Part shown: positions 35,801-45,800 of the stretch, piece by piece
Layout of the letters: each line of letters starts with the position of its first letter
How positions within the stretch are numbered: the first letter of the stretch is position 1
From: Drosophila miranda
Lineage: Eukaryota > Arthropoda > Insecta > Diptera > Drosophilidae
DNA: 64,000 nt
Reading direction: 5' to 3'
Assembly: GCF_003369915.1 (NCBI RefSeq)
Contig: NW_022881603.1
Coordinates: 22,937,515 to 23,001,514 of the forward strand
The notes under the pieces: generated by a model
What the model was told of the DNA's origin: nothing
The model's database searches: none
Seen by the model: only the letters and a program-made list of their open reading frames with translations
Position numbers and translations under genes: made by a program

Positions 35801-38800
35801 ATTGTCACGGACATCCGAGCCGGTGTGGTCAACAAGAGCATCAGCTTTGGAATCAATGCCTCCCAGGCGGGAGCTGGCAATCTGGAGATTATTGTGGCCG
35901 TCAATGGCAAGAATGTACCCAACTTTGTCCAATCCGAGGGCAATGCTCGCTTCAAGGTGAACTTCAAGCCAACGGAGACGGCTTCCCACTCGCTCTCAGT
36001 ACGCTTCAATGGCCATCCCGTGCCGGGATCGCCCTTCAGCTGCCACATTGCAGCTGCGGCCGCTTCGCCATCTATGGGACTGCCCCGTGCCATGGCTATG
36101 GGAGAGTGCCTCAAGCAGGCGGCCGTCAAGATGGACAACACCTTCGAGCTGGAAGGCTTCGAGGGAGTGGAGCCACAGATCTTTGTCACCTCTCCATCGG
36201 GTGACAACGAACATTGCCAGATGAGCCAGCACGATGGTAGCAGCTACTCCGCCTCCTTCCGGCCCAGCACTGTGGGTCGTCACCAGATCAGCGTGACCGC
36301 GAATGACCAGCACATCAACGGTTCGCCCTTCAGCTGCAATGTCTTCGATGTTTCGCGTGTCAGCATTAGCGGACTGGAGCAGCAGTATGGTCCGGCCACA
36401 CTGGGAGTACCTGTGACATTCAGTGTGGATGCAGCCAGAGCTGGCGAGGGCACCTTGGAGCTGGTAGTCTCCACCGACAGCAGCACAGTCAAGGCTGAGG
36501 TGGTGGCCTGTGCCCGAGGCCTGTACGACGTGACATTTGTGCCACAGAGCACGGAGCCCCACTACGTGAACATCACCTTCAACGAGGTGGCCGTCGATGG
36601 CAGTCCCTTCCGCGTGGACATCCAGCAGCACACGCAGCACATACAGATTGGCAGCCTGGCCGCCATTGACTTCCCAGCCGATGATCAGATCGTGGAGATC
36701 ATATCCCCCGATCAGAAGTCCGTGCCTTACACAATCAATCGACAGACGGCAGAGTTCCGCACCCATGTGACTGGAAACTACACGCTGCGCTTCATCGATC
36801 GGGAGACGCGCCAGCACATTGGATCGCGCACCCTCTGCGCCTTCGATCCAATGCTCGTCAAGATCACAGAGGTGGGGGAGGCATTCTGCCATCGCCCGGC
36901 CAGCATTGGCGTCTCCCTGAACGAGGCCGGTCAGGGGGATCTATCTGCCCTTGTCCGTTGCGGAGCGACCGAAGTGCCACACACCATCCGCGGACCCAAC
37001 AAGGCCGGCGTCTATGAGATCGTCTATCAGCCAACCCGTGTGGCTCCCCACAAGATCAGCATCCTGTTCAACGACGTACCCATCTCGTTAAAGCCCCTGG
37101 AGATCAACGTGCTGCCGGCCAGTGCCGGGAAGGAGATCAGCGTCAGCGGTTTGGGTCTCTACCAGGCGAGAGTGGGCAAGACGACGTCCTTTGCTATTGA
37201 TACCGTGAAGAGGCCGGCGAGGGAGTTTGATGTGGTGGTGTCGGGACCAGGAGGACAGGCGCTGCCCGTCCGCTGCTACCAGACCAAGAACGGACATCTT
37301 CAGGCGGAATTCAGCATCAACAAGCCGGGCCAATGCCTGATTGGTGAGTACTAAACATCAATTTGTGACATTTCACTTCTTTACTAACCTGATGTTTCGC
37401 AGAGGTACTTCATCAATCAAAGCCGCTGCCAGGCAGTCCCTTTACCTCTGAGTCCTTCGACAGCAGCAAGGTCAGCATCCAAGGCGTCACCAAGGAATCA
37501 CTAGCCCTGCACAGCCCCAACAGCTTCACCGTGCGCACGGACAATGCCGGAACAGCCGAGCTGGAGGCGTTCGCCATCTCGCCCAGCAACCAGAGCCTGC
37601 CCGTGCTCATTAACGAGCAGTCGGAAGGCCTCTACAACGTGGAGTTTGTGCCCTCCCAGCCAGGCAACTACAAGCTCACGCTGATGTACGGCGGGGAGAC
37701 GATTCCCAGTTCGCCCCTGAACTTTACCGCCTCAGTCAGTGGCGTGAGGAACGATGCCAGGGCAGCTGGTCATGGGTTGGAGGTGTATCATCGGAACAAG
37801 GAGGCTTCGTTTGTGGTCTACTGTCCCATTGCTCCGAATGTGCAGATCGAACGACTGGACGAGTATGGAGAACGCATTGAGCCAAAGATCAAGGCTCTGG
37901 GCAATAACGAGTGGCGCATCTCCTACGTAATCCTCTCGGTCGGCAAATACGAGATCCGAGCCAGCTGCCCCAATCGAGGCAGCCTGCCCGGCTCGCCCTG
38001 GCACATCTCCTGCGTGGAGTCCAACAAGGTCATGCCAGAGGGTGGCTGGGGCACGCTGGTTGACCATGACGTACGGTTGATTCTACCCGCCCGCATCATT
38101 TTCGAGGTGGATAATGCGGGACCTGGCAAGCTGGTCTGTAGCATCGATGGTATCGAGATGCCCGTGGACCAGATGTCTGATGGAAAGATGTGCCTCAACA
38201 TCACTGGAGAGAATCTGGCTGCGGGGGAGCACGATCTGGACCTGACCTGGAGCGGACTGACCATCACCCAATGTCCGAGAAGCGCCTTTGTCACAGGACA
38301 ACAAGCTGCGGATAAGGTTCAGCTGATGGGCCGTGGTCTGGCAGCGGCGCAGGCGGGCGAGGCGGCGCACTTCACTATCGATGCCTCGAATGCGCCGGCT
38401 GGCAGGCCAGAGGTAGTCCTATGCACCAGCCAGGACAACACATCGCTGGCCGTCAGCCTGGCGCAGCCCCGTCCCAGCGAAAACATATGGCAGGCCTCGT
38501 ACACGCCGCAGAAGTCGACCACGGGCACACTTACTCTATCCGTTAAGTGGAATGGCCGATTGGTCAAGGGCTGTCCGCTCACAGTGGCTGTGGGCTCCTC
38601 CATGGATGCCTCCAAGGTGATTGCTTCCGGCGAGGGCCTGCGCCACGGTATTGTAGGCAAGGATATCAAGTCGTGGATTGACACCAGGCGAGCAGGTCCT
38701 GGCGAACTAACCGCTCACTGTGCCGGCGTCCGCAAAGTGGCCTACTGCGAGCTCTACGACCACGGAGATGCCACATTCACCTTGAAGATCAAGCCGCAGG

Positions 38801-39337
38801 AAACGGGTCGTCATCTGCTGACCATCAAGTATGGCGGCCAAAATGTGCCCGGCTCTCCCATCGCTTTAAAAGTGGCCGGAGCACCAGACGCCAGCAAGGT
38901 GAGTTGAGAAATTCATATTGACTATGTACAAAGATATACTCATGGCTCTTCTCCTCCATAGTTTCGCGTTTATGGCCCGGGCATAGAGCACGGTGTACTG
39001 GCCACCTTCCAGTCCCGTTTCATCTGCGACACACGTGGCGCCGGAGCAGGACAGCTGACAGTTCGCGTACGCGGTCCCAAGGGCGCCTTCCGCGTAGAAA
39101 TGCAGCGTGAGAGCCAAAAAGATCGCACCATCCTGTGCAAGGTAAGAGGGGAGAACGAGCCTTTTAGCCCATCGATATGCTTCAATTTATCTCAATCATT
39201 TGCAGTACGATCCAACCGAGCCCGGCGACTATCGCGTCGAGGTCAAGTGGGCGGGCGCGTTCGTTCCGGGATCGCCCTTCCCCGTCATGATCTTCGACAC
39301 AGAGGAGGAGTTACGAAGGTTCTTGCAGGGCATATGA
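8589..39337 (+). CDS. cher: cheerio, Drosophila filamin (16 inferred coding exons, one frameshift)
   Basis: Filamin dimers cross-link actin filaments under membranes. In Drosophila cheerio is needed for ovarian ring canals and cell migration. Inferred exons: 8589-8825, 10399-11049, 11169-11473, 11538-12274, 12335-12590, 12759-13079, 13227-13424, 13489-13943, 14007-14431, 22053-23064, 23136-23356, 35040-35188, 35249-37343, 37403-38898, 38962-39141, 39206-39337. All borders are GT/AG, and phases agree throughout once one missing base near 11320 is allowed for, giving roughly 2,956 residues. Order: two calponin-homology domains, two Ig-like filamin repeats, a Ser/Tyr/Gln-rich insert of about 450 residues, then many Ig-like repeats (recurrent GSPF, VxFxP, AGxGxLE signatures) ending in FDTEEELRRFLQGI. 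Start: ATG at 8589; the frame is open 33 bases further up but only from GTG. Not every exon need be in one transcript. Confidence 0.95.
10399..11473 (+). CDS. cher: cheerio exons 2-3: actin-binding CH1-CH2 module
   Basis: Exon 2 (10399-11049) finishes CH1 (NGNVKLILGLIWSLI) and begins CH2 (LMLAWLQAALPD, WNSGVNLAALLDYC). Exon 3 (11169-11473) continues with TDWNDGRVMCEIIKGLGG and NNIRKAVDAGAKLGV. Shortly after GVQP the frame is lost: the next filamin-like residues (PEVEHLGIMAY and following) lie one frame over. The exon is 305 bases instead of the 306 that the phases of its neighbours require, so one base is missing, in the short C run at about 11319-11320. Confidence 0.9.
11538..12274 (+). CDS. 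cher: cheerio exon 4: first Ig-like filamin repeats
   Basis: It begins THFRIDVMSRDISL and covers about two immunoglobulin-like filamin repeats, with SAIFKPDEAGIWEI, HIQGGPFTCAVFD and YRVTFMPRKNGKY as strand signatures. It ends in phase 2 before GTGAGT, with a 60-base intron to the next exon. Confidence 0.9.
12335..13943 (+). CDS. cher: cheerio exons 5-8: Ser/Tyr/Pro/Gln-rich insert between filamin repeats
   Basis: Four short exons (12335-12590, 12759-13079, 13227-13424, 13489-13943) keep one frame and encode about 410 low-complexity residues. They hold many Ser-Pro and Tyr-Ser sites (SYSPQYSPKL), a run of five prolines, and a Gln run near 13869-13902. There is no filamin fold here. By position it is a flexible, probably phosphorylated linker between the N-terminal and rod repeats. 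Human filamins have no such insert at this place, to my knowledge. The donor chosen at 13080 (GTAACT) is a judgement, since the frame is also open through that intron. Some of these exons may be alternative. Confidence 0.78.
14007..14431 (+). CDS. cher: cheerio exon 9: end of linker and next Ig-like repeat
   Basis: After more Ser/Thr/Tyr-rich sequence the filamin repeat pattern resumes with NGSIGRPVEFEIDGSKAG, FIASFTPHEHGTHTV and ITFNGETVAG. It ends in phase 1 and is followed by a 7.6 kb intron loaded with transposon copies. Confidence 0.88.
14432..15933 (+). other. First part of the large cheerio intron, no gene
   Basis: No coding sequence is supported. It holds a pentameric ATCGC repeat (about 14967-14991) and otherwise unique DNA. 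A candidate internal promoter cannot be excluded. Confidence 0.45.
15934..16966 (-). mobile_element. ISY/ISX-like repeat, copy B (reverse orientation)
   Basis: The ends are ACGAGGGGGAACGTTG on the left and GAGTATCGGGTATA on the right, i.e. the same termini as copy A but inverted. It includes the hairpin near 15950-15975, a GCGAGAGAGACAG motif near 16058, and a (GACGGACA)-type tract near 16770-16820. There is no open frame of interest. Confidence 0.85.
16967..18291 (+). other. Intronic DNA with possible alternative 5' untranslated sequence
   Basis: No protein-coding gene is visible. The composition around 17100-17550 (A-rich, alternating with CG-rich stretches, frequent CAA/AAC) resembles Drosophila 5' untranslated exons, so an internal cheerio promoter could lie here. 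This is a weak inference. Confidence 0.3.
18292..19235 (+). mobile_element. ISY/ISX-like repeat, copy C
   Basis: It begins TATACCCGATACTC and ends CCCCCTCGT, as copy A does. At about 944 bases it is shorter, because an internal section found in copies A and D is missing (around 18930). The right end abuts the retroelement remnant at 19236. Confidence 0.85.
19236..19490 (-). pseudogene. Gag N-terminal fragment of BEL/Pao-like remnant
   Basis: The start MTTLEDLKRQRSNIKRNI, followed by ELRYRLNILETDFKNVL and DLSPNDEGRADLED, has the heptad, charged pattern typical of the leader region (DUF1759-like) of BEL/Pao gag proteins. It is truncated after IAIKLAIKE by the adjoining repeat, so it cannot make a full gag. 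Confidence 0.65.
19948..19965 (-). promoter_or_regulatory. Primer-binding site, tRNA-Lys type
   Basis: On the minus strand the sequence TGGCGCCCAACGTGGGGC matches the classical lysine-tRNA primer-binding site as I know it. It sits 5 bases after the LTR end. Confidence 0.7.
20028..21151 (+). mobile_element. ISY/ISX-like repeat, copy D
   Basis: This is a full-length copy of about 1124 bases with the same termini as A: TATACCCGATACTC at the left, and hairpin then CCCCCTCGT at the right. The tetranucleotide TCTG/TCCG tract is at about 20170-20235. Confidence 0.86.
21152..22052 (+). other. Last part of the 7.6 kb cheerio intron
   Basis: I see no gene. A short GATA/GAGA microsatellite lies near 21793-21816. 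The open frames on both strands show no recognisable motif. Confidence 0.45.
22053..23356 (+). CDS. cher: cheerio exons 10-11: rod repeats
   Basis: Exons 22053-23064 and 23136-23356 (71-base intron) encode about four Ig-like repeats, with SPWHAEIMSSPG, AGGPLIAKVYDSS, CPFVCAVADTS, TPFLAKSYDASKV and CPITVSISGG as repeat boundaries. Phases 2 and 1 match the flanking exons. No lesions were seen. Confidence 0.92.
24004..24545. mobile_element. Non-autonomous hAT-type DNA transposon (542 bp) built of GCTCACTT-like repeats
   Basis: The element starts TAGTGTTG and ends with its inverse CAACACTA. The subterminal GCTCAT motif is also mirrored. It is flanked by a perfect 8-base duplication GTGTGTAT (23996-24003 and 24546-24553), the hallmark of hAT transposases. 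The left half is a run of TTGCTCACTTGCTCAG-like units (about 24056-24185) and the right half carries GAACAAGTGAACAA-like units (about 24368-24540), so the ends can fold back. It has no coding capacity. Confidence 0.85.
24660..24946 (-). repeat. Gypsy dimer LTR 1 (3'-most in element orientation)
   Basis: This 287-base LTR follows a purine-rich stretch on the minus strand (about 24947-24960, GTAGGAGGGCCGAG), which serves as the polypurine tract. Confidence 0.93.
25103..28867 (-). CDS. Gag-Pol polyprotein of gypsy dimer, left unit (1254 residues)
   Basis: One uninterrupted frame fuses gag and pol. The order is a capsid-like region, two CCHC zinc knuckles (CYNCGSGEHKRKDC and CFKCNQNGHISRNC, about residues 250-285), protease (LVDTGSDVTLI), reverse transcriptase (LYMDDIIVYA), RNase H (ELHTDASKEGFG), then integrase with an HHCC zinc region (HEVGHFS to CISCIIF) and a DDE core (HVDHLGPM, SDRGAAFTS, GNGQIERVN). 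It would drive copy-and-paste retrotransposition through an RNA intermediate. No envelope frame exists. The C-terminus is abnormal: after KRTQF the frame leaves the family pattern and stops, while the expected tail (VKRNGRYDV) lies in another frame and the GPY/F motif is missing. The right unit has the same defect, so it predates the duplication. Confidence 0.92.
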   Translation of the reverse strand: MMQTPPPLHWKEREKEEAVPGTSRPSANEMEDLENAENNSDDKIDQMIKLLSLKLLCDEQREMKIAPDNFTKVVSDCDGKSVPIEKWFEIFEKNADAYELTEKQKYVQARGKMTGAAKLFLEAECVCTYEELKNVLLDEFTCSYNSADIHKLLQERKRKSSESMHEYLLQMRKIAAVGHVEHAAVISHIVNGLDIRNEYKYAMYRCKTFRALKEEFDIYDRLNISEKKGNNEQHKTSFKQQSGQSGKKEYCYNCGSGEHKRKDCKAETKCFKCNQNGHISRNCPYEADKVDKVRVILDRSRMKKIQINGIVVDCLVDTGSDVTLIKESMLKTMKNVKLLKCTTMLRGLGQISTKPVGYFNAEVTVDKLQTTQKFLVVPSSQIDFDVLLGHDFIKKFRFVADMQGYTFLKHDADPVPTDENGLIYNVTEESSFVAAPQYRKDVEQMIRNSYQMPTEVAKQSPIQLKIVTDGVIKPFNHSPSRLSTDEASAVKKQVEEWIEQGIVRKSSSNVASRVVVVKKKDGTLRVCVDYRKLNSMVLLDCFPVPIMEEVLEKLQSAKWFTIMDLENGFFHVPMEEQSKSYTAFVTKEGLFEFNKAPFGFKNSPAAFIRFVSYIFQELINSDIMQLYMDDIIVYAASPEVCMRKTKLVLETAAQFGLKIKWKKCSFMQPRISFLGHIIEDGRIWPGKEKTAAVSRFATPKDIKAVQAFLGLTGFFRKFIPGYAQVARPLTNLLRKEAVFNIGETEQQSLKKLKNLLVIAPVLHLYSREAPTELHTDASKEGFGAVLLQQFYGNFHPIYYWSKKTTQAESKRHSYYLEVKAAYLALKKFRHYLLGIKFDLATDCAAFKQTTTKVDIPREVSQWILYMEDFTFKAVHHPGDRMRHVDCLSRFPQTCMFVTTELTARIKKAQQDDDFIKATVEILKQHPYQDYKLKGGLLFKSVNGNDVLVVPRLMEREIIQGSHEVGHFSTAKTMHSAQQQYWIPHLERKVNKLITNCISCIIFSKKLGKQEGYLHCIDKGDTPLYTLHVDHLGPMDATAKQYKYIFAVVDAFSKFVWLFPTKSTGHEEVVKRLRDWSFVFGFPKRIVSDRGAAFTSNAFSEFLNENKVEHVCTTTGVARGNGQIERVNRSILGIIAKLSAQESTKWYKHVPQVQMAINSHVHSTLKSSPFEVMFGTKMHRQAESRLMEVLNEELVTQFNNERQELRDQAKQNIQKAQEVYKRYYDKKRRPEHGYRLGDMVAIKRTQFVAGRKSPR
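29273..29559 (-). repeat. Gypsy dimer LTR 2 (shared central LTR)
   Basis: This LTR serves as 3' LTR of one unit and 5' LTR of the other. By eye it is identical to LTR 1. The primer-binding site of the left unit adjoins it at 29257-29270 on the minus strand (TGGGGGCTCGTCCG). Confidence 0.93.
29716..33480 (-). pseudogene. Gag-Pol of gypsy dimer, right unit, with premature stop in gag
   Basis: This is the same polyprotein as the left unit, but a single C-to-A change on the coding strand (plus-strand position 32807) turns a Ser codon into TAG after about 224 gag residues (stop at 32808-32806), before the zinc knuckles. Downstream the frame stays open from about 32805 to 29716 and keeps all catalytic motifs. 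Other differences from the left unit are a few missense changes at 31212, 32079, 32178, 32219 and 32223. It shares the damaged integrase tail. Without stop-codon read-through no Pol is made from this unit. Confidence 0.9.
33886..34172 (-). repeat. Gypsy dimer LTR 3 (5'-most in element orientation)
   Basis: It is 287 bases, with two substitutions relative to LTRs 1 and 2. The primer-binding site is at 33870-33883 on the minus strand. It is followed on the plus strand by a TA-rich microsatellite (34173-34205) that includes the target duplication. Confidence 0.93.
34206..35039 (+). other. End of the 11.7 kb cheerio intron
   Basis: No gene is seen. The sequence is AT-rich, with repeated AAATC/AAATCG units near 34955-34985. 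The final 30 bases before the splice acceptor are almost pure A/G rather than pyrimidine. Confidence 0.45.
35040..39337 (+). CDS. cher: cheerio exons 12-16: C-terminal rod and dimerisation end
   Basis: Exons 35040-35188, 35249-37343, 37403-38898, 38962-39141 and 39206-39337 give about 1,350 residues of uninterrupted Ig-like filamin repeats. The last repeat (FRVYGPGIEHGVL to VKWAGAFVPGSPFPV) should form the dimerisation domain, which in filamins is the final repeat. The short protein form known from Drosophila (about 90 kDa) consists of C-terminal repeats, so an internal promoter upstream of this block is plausible but was not located. The acceptor at 35038-35039 has an A-rich rather than pyrimidine-rich lead-in. 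Confidence 0.92.
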
Positions 39338-39803
39338 AACCGACTCAATCAACACGTCATCGTCTTCCCCAGTGGCCTCAGCCCCCTGCCCCCTGTCCGC
39401 AACCAGCCACGACGCCGGGCCTCGAACTGCACTCCACTCTAGACACCAGACTCCCTTTGTAGTATATTTGAATAAGCTAGCTAACCCACAGAGATAGATG
39501 GATGATGTTATACTAAACTTACTAGCTAACTTGACGACAGAACGAAGCGATTAACAAAATCTCTAGGATAATCCCAAGGGAAGGATACGATTGTCTTTCG
39601 TCCTTTTATATTTATAGAGTTAATGTGTTGTACAATGTAAAAATTGCAATTATATTTGTCTAGATATGTAGCGTTGTATGCAATACAGAAAGAAGTACAC
39701 CCTTACAGTACGCGTATCTCTGTGAATTTTCGAACTAATTCCAGCAGATTTTCAAATTAAAATACCAAAATATATATTTAAATAAATTTAGAAACGAGAT
39801 ATT
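39338..39803 (+). terminator. cher: cheerio 3' untranslated region with polyadenylation signal
   Basis: An AATAAA at 39781-39786 lies 444 bases after the cheerio stop codon. It is only about 18 bases from the stop codon of the convergent CFAP61-like gene, so the 3' ends of the two genes meet or overlap. Confidence 0.5.
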
Positions 39804-42800
39804 TTACCATGTAGGAGCATTAAACTCCTCTGGTAGAGCAAACTCATTGACAAATTCCTTGCGATATGTTCCCACAAATTCAATCAAGTTATTCTCTAGC
39901 TTCATTCTCTGAGCCTCTTCCAAACTGTGTCTATTGTCTGCATCGCGTAAATTAGGGTTGGTATCCATCATCAATATGGCCAGCAATGACCTGCGGTTCT
40001 TCAACTGTAGATCCTGAAATCTTTTGCATTATAAGTTCTGTCCAGGGCTGTTCGAAATACTCCAGGAAATTCTCTATCCAGCCACTCTTCCACCGGTCCC
40101 TCATGTTATTCAGCAGAGCCACGTGCTGGCCGCAAAAGTATTCGAGAAACAATAAGCTTTTTTTCTAAAGAAGGAGCTACAAAGTTGATGCGATCCCAAA
40201 TAACTACAACAGAAAACTATTACCTTTTTTGTAACGCACACAATCTCCATGACAATCATCGTCATGCTCTCCATATATTCACTAGACAGCTGAGCCTTAA
40301 GCAGGGGCTGGGGTGTAACTATCTTCACTACCTGGTAATCCAGCGGTAGACGGCCCGTGAATATGTTCACCTTCGAGAAACGCTGCTGAGTCGATCCAGC
40401 CTGCATATTTAGGACGAAAGCCAGCTAAAGGAGACGACACTGAGTTTCTAGGAATCGTTCAGTACTGTTCCGTACTTTCGGAGCACTGAAGGCTTACCTT
40501 CTCAGCGCACTCTTGGGGTGCGCCATGGTGATGTATTGGCCAATGGCATAAATATTGGTGTCGTTGGTACAATACTCGTTATTGACAATGATTTTTTTGT
40601 TCGACAGATCAATTCCAGAGTCAAGCAGTACTGTGAAGGAATATAAATTAAAAAGTTAATTGCGATTATTCATGATATACTTCTCTCAAATCCTGAGCAC
40701 ATGAAACTCTCGTTCAAATTGATAAAGATATCACAGTTCAAAACGATTAGTGTCTGACTGGGAATTAGCTGCAACTCTACGCTCTCGATGTTATCCTTAT
40801 TGGGGAAAAAGATTAGTCTGCTAAAGTTGGCGGACAAGTAAATTTCTATGCCCAAATCGGCCACCATCTCTATGAGAATCGGATCCAACCCAGCGTCCTC
40901 TCTGGGATAAAGGATTTGTTCGGATACCACCGGAATATGCGGCTGTCCTTTGGCTTGCAGCCATGGGTAGCAATAAAGTTTATGCACTCGTACACGGCCA
41001 GACTATAGCCATAAATGATAATCGGAGTGCACAGGTAATCGTTCTCAAATAAGTTCTGCAGCTTGTGGTAGAGTATTACTTTGTCGAGGCGATAATTAAT
41101 GACTGAATAGTTGTGCGGCATTGCGACAGTGGTGTCCTCGTCTTTTAACCCGTACCTAATGTCTTTTAGCAGAAGTAACTTTTCGTAGTGGATATTACAG
41201 CTGTCCGACAAGCGAATCACCTTCTCAGTCCTGCAAATTATCAAAGGGAGATCAGAGTCAGAAATTACTCACGTCAGGTAGACCCACCGATCGATAGACT
41301 CCAGATTGCCAGGAACAAACTGCACCCAGTGCCGCAGATCCAGTCGGTGCGTGGCGTCCTTCACAAAGGGACTGCTGGAGCCAATGCTCACATAGCTCCC
41401 CTGACAATAGCTACAACTGAAGTCGGAATCATAGGCCGCCTCCACCACGCCATGTGGCACTATCACTGTGATATCGACCATGGGCAGGCAGTTGTATCGC
41501 TTGAAATTGGCAAAGCTACATACAATTTAGTTGTGTTTCATTATTAAATTTCATTTCATGGCTACATGCAGCACTTACTCTTTACTGTTCCAACCAAAGA
41601 TAATATGGCGCAGGAAGGCCCGACATATATCAGAGAAGCCCACAATGACCAACGGACTGGGAATGCCCATTGGCTTGCTGGGCAACAGATTGTGGCAGAC
41701 GACGTGCAGATGATCGCTGATGAAGTTGATTTTTGGGAAATTAACCGCATCAATCTGTCGCTTAACACCGTCCGTGTCGTTTTGCGGAAACCAATTCCTC
41801 GTCACCCGACGCGGCTCCACAGGCATCATGTTGTACATTAGATCGTTGGGCAACGAAAGGCCCTACAAAATTGAATGAAACCAAAACTATAGATTGACTG
41901 TAGTAAGGTAGTTCAACCCACCATAAATTGGTGGAAATAATATAGTTCTCGATAATTATCTTGGATTGCCGCTGATCGAACGATTATGTCACACCAGATG
42001 TGGAAAAGTGGATGCAGCTTGAATATGACGATCTCCCCGCGCCTGTAAGTCAGAAAGAACTCATCTCGAGGCAGAAAGAATTTCTTGCTGAGAGCGTCAT
42101 AGTCGGTAAAAGGCCTGGAGGATACGAGAGAATAGACTTATTGCGGCAGCACTCCTAAATCACTTTCACTAACCGCAACACAATAAAACCAACCATAGTG
42201 CGGGATTTGGAGTTGCCGCAGTGTATGGTATAGCAGGTGAATTCGGTTTCGTCGTTGCTGAAAATGTCTGAGAAGATTTGGTCAATGATTTGACACCCCT
42301 CCGGTGGTATCTGGGTAGACACTGTCCAACTTATCCCACTCTCCTGATCCCCGTCGGGATATACAGTCTCCTTAGAAGGGGACGGTAACCGCAACAGGGT
42401 TGTAATTTCATCGAGTTCACTCTTCTTCAGCGGAAAAATGTGTAGGTCCCCAAACAGAGTGCAGCGGTGAGCAACGAATAGACTATCCGATACAGTGCTA
42501 TTGGGACGATGTGCAGTCCGCTGGAAAAACAATGGATTCTGGAACCCAGTGGCTATGAGAACTTCTCTTGTACTCAACAAGAAAAACCTAGTCAACTCTC
42601 TCAGACTCTTGGACCCCGTCGATGTGGGTGGCACTCTGAGCACACAGTAATCGAGCTCCGGAAATGCGCTGAACATGGCAGAAAGATAGAAAAAGGTAAA
42701 CTCAATCCTCACCTTAGGATTCAGATTGAACATCTTCAGCAGAAATGCGCTGGAGGCCCTCCTGAAGTACTGGACTGCATTTGCTTTATCGTAGTGCTCT

Positions 42801-45800
42801 TCGTCATTTGGCAGATCGAAGGCAATCCAATATCTCCGGTTCTGCGTGCATATAGTAATGACCCCTGCGCAGATCTAAAAATATTTAATTACAAATCCAC
42901 AGATTTGGTCTTTGAGATAGAGTCGAACCCACCATCGTAGATGGACTTATACCGGGAGAAGAGAAGATAGCTATGCCTCAGCTGAAAGTCAGTCTCTAAC
43001 GGACTGTTCGTGAACATTATACTGGACATAGTCGTTGCGCTGCCCGTAGAAGTTTTCTGTTTTCCGATTAGTACGGACTCTGAATATAGATCTTTATACG
43101 GCTTAGTGTGCGCCGAACTGAAAAGTCAGACCTCAAAGAATTCAATCCTGTTGTTCGGAGCAGAACCCAGCCGATTAGCTGCTTGCCAAATAGCACCTAA
43201 TTCTTGGCCCTCAGCCGCTTATTTTGTTTGTTACTTATGTCTATGTCACTCATTTGTTTGTTCAAGCTCTGCGCTTGCTTGCCCTGCTAAACGCTCTCTG
43301 CCAGCTCGCTCTTCGCTATCTCCGCTTTGCGTCTGCCTACCGACGTCGGCCGAGCGAAGCTGCGCTTAGCGATCGGAGCGGCAATGTAAAGGGCTGGCAA
43401 GCCACACTTGCAATTTGGATGTCACGCATTAAAGAACATATCGTAATTTTATTTCTGCGCCGAGTTTTATTTAATCCGAAATAATTAGTCGGCCGATTGG
43501 GGATAAAAAACATTATCTCCACATAAAATTTGGTGACCCCGACGTGATCTCTGAGTTGCAGTGTCAATTAATAATCATTCGCGATCGACATTCGTTAGCC
43601 CTAGCAAATTTTCGGCGGTTAAGCACAATTCGGTGCTAAAACACACTTACATACACCTACATACACGCATTGCTGGCTATTAATTTCTCTGTCGCGACAA
43701 TTCGGTCAGTGCAGTGCGGTAGGCAGTGCAGCGAACTCACTAATACACACAAGCGGAGTACAAAGCGGAATCGGACAGCTCGCACAGCCGCACAGCTAAA
43801 GGCATTAGCTGTAATCCCTTTGCTTTCGGTTCCCACGTTTATACGTATACAGGGTGTCTTTTTCGGTCGTGCTGAGTGACTCTTTTAAAACCTCAACATG
43901 GCAGCACCTGAGCCTACCAATGTCGCGAACGCAGCAATGCCGAGTGATGTAGATTTCTACAAGCACAATGCCGAGTCCATCGCGCGCCAACTAAAGGCCA
44001 TGGATCGCTTTCTCACCAAGGAAGAGCTTGCCGAGTTAGATGAGGCAGAACTTCAAGCTCGCTTAGAGCAGATCGAGCGAATGAATGCGGATTTCGATGC
44101 CGCTCAAACGAGCCTTGAAAGGCTGGATTTCCTGCAGTTAGCCCATGATGCCCGGCTGGACTTTTCGAATGTTTATGTCAAGGTTAGGTCCAGGCTGTCG
44201 CGGGAGTTGATGGCTGCTCGCACGGTAAATGTTGCCAATTCAACGGCTCGGCATACTCTCGAGGGGAATTCGTCGTTGTTCGCCTATAATAGTATAGGCC
44301 GTTCTCGAATGCCCGAGTTGCAGCTTCCGCGATTCGGTGGGAGCTACATGGATTGGCCAGAATTCCACGCGATGTTTTCGACAATGGTGCACAAAGACCA
44401 TCGTATACCAATCATCGAAAAATTCCAATATCTTCGTGGATGTCTAGATGGTGCTGCGCTGGATACGATTCGTTCCTTGGAACTTTCTGAGGAGAATTAC
44501 GACAAGGCGTTGAATTTACTAATGTTGCGATTCGATAATAAACTGTTACATTTTCAGGCACACGTCAAGGCTATTTTCGGGCTGCAAGGGGTGGAGAAGG
44601 GCTCGGCTATCGGCTTGCGCGCGCTCAGCGATAAAATCAATTCGCACTTGCGTGCACTTCAGACCTTGGCGACCCCGCAGGAGATTTCCGATGGGTTGCT
44701 GATCTTCATCATAGGCACGAAATTGGACCACAAGACCAAGGAGAAATGGGAAGAGAACTTGCCGACGTCAGGATTGCCTCGGTGGTCAAGCATGGCCTCA
44801 TTCTTGGAAGCAAGATGTCGGATGCTGGAAAATTTGGGATCGGCTATGGTAACAATTCCTAGCCAGCAGGTGGGAGAAAGTAAACCTAGCACCCTAATCA
44901 CCTCCATTAACGATCATAATAGCTCAACATGCAAGTATTGCAAATCCTCCGATCACTACATATCCCGATGCCAGGCATTTATAGATCTCCCTGTTTTTTC
45001 TCGATACAAGGAGGTGAAGAAGCGCCATTTATGTCTAAACTGCCTCAACAAAGGCCATTCATTGCAACGCTGCAAGTCAGGGGCATGTAGAAATTGCCAA
45101 GCCAAGCATCACACACTGCTCCACATGCAGTCGGGCGCTGACGCTGAGTTGCCGTCGCCGAGCACGGAATCGACCCAGCATGATCCTGCAAGTGCCCTAG
45201 TAGCAAGCAAATATATTAGCCCTCCCCCTCGAGTCAAAAATCTCTGCCTAGCCAAAACGTGCTGCTAGCTACTGCAATCGTATATGTCAGGGGCCGTTTT
45301 GGATCGCTTATTCCATGTCGTGCCATTTTAGATTCCGCTTCTCAGGTTAACTTTATAACATCGAGACTCGCCAATCAGCTGCAGTTAGATCCTCACCCGT
45401 CTCACGTTCAAGTCGCCGGTATTGGAGAGTCAATTCTACCATCCAGCAAGGCTGTGGACATCGTCCTGCAATCTCAAGACGAAAGCTATCGCGGTTTCCT
45501 CTCTGCAATTATCACTGCCTCAATCACAGGAATGCAGCCTAACTTCGGCCTAGACGCAAAGGATTGGCCAATGCCAAATAATCTAAAACTGGCTGATCCT
45601 AATTTCGCCAAGCCCTGTTGTCGATCTGTTGATAGGTGCTGGTTTGTTCTTCGAATTAATGTGCGTTGGACAGATTCGACTGTCAGACCAATTGCCAACA
45701 TTGCAGAAGACGAAACTTGGCTGGATAGTGTCAGGAAGTATTAAAAACTCTGAGAAAGCCCGTGCGGCGCTAGCAGCCGTTGAAGATCCCCCTGTCATCT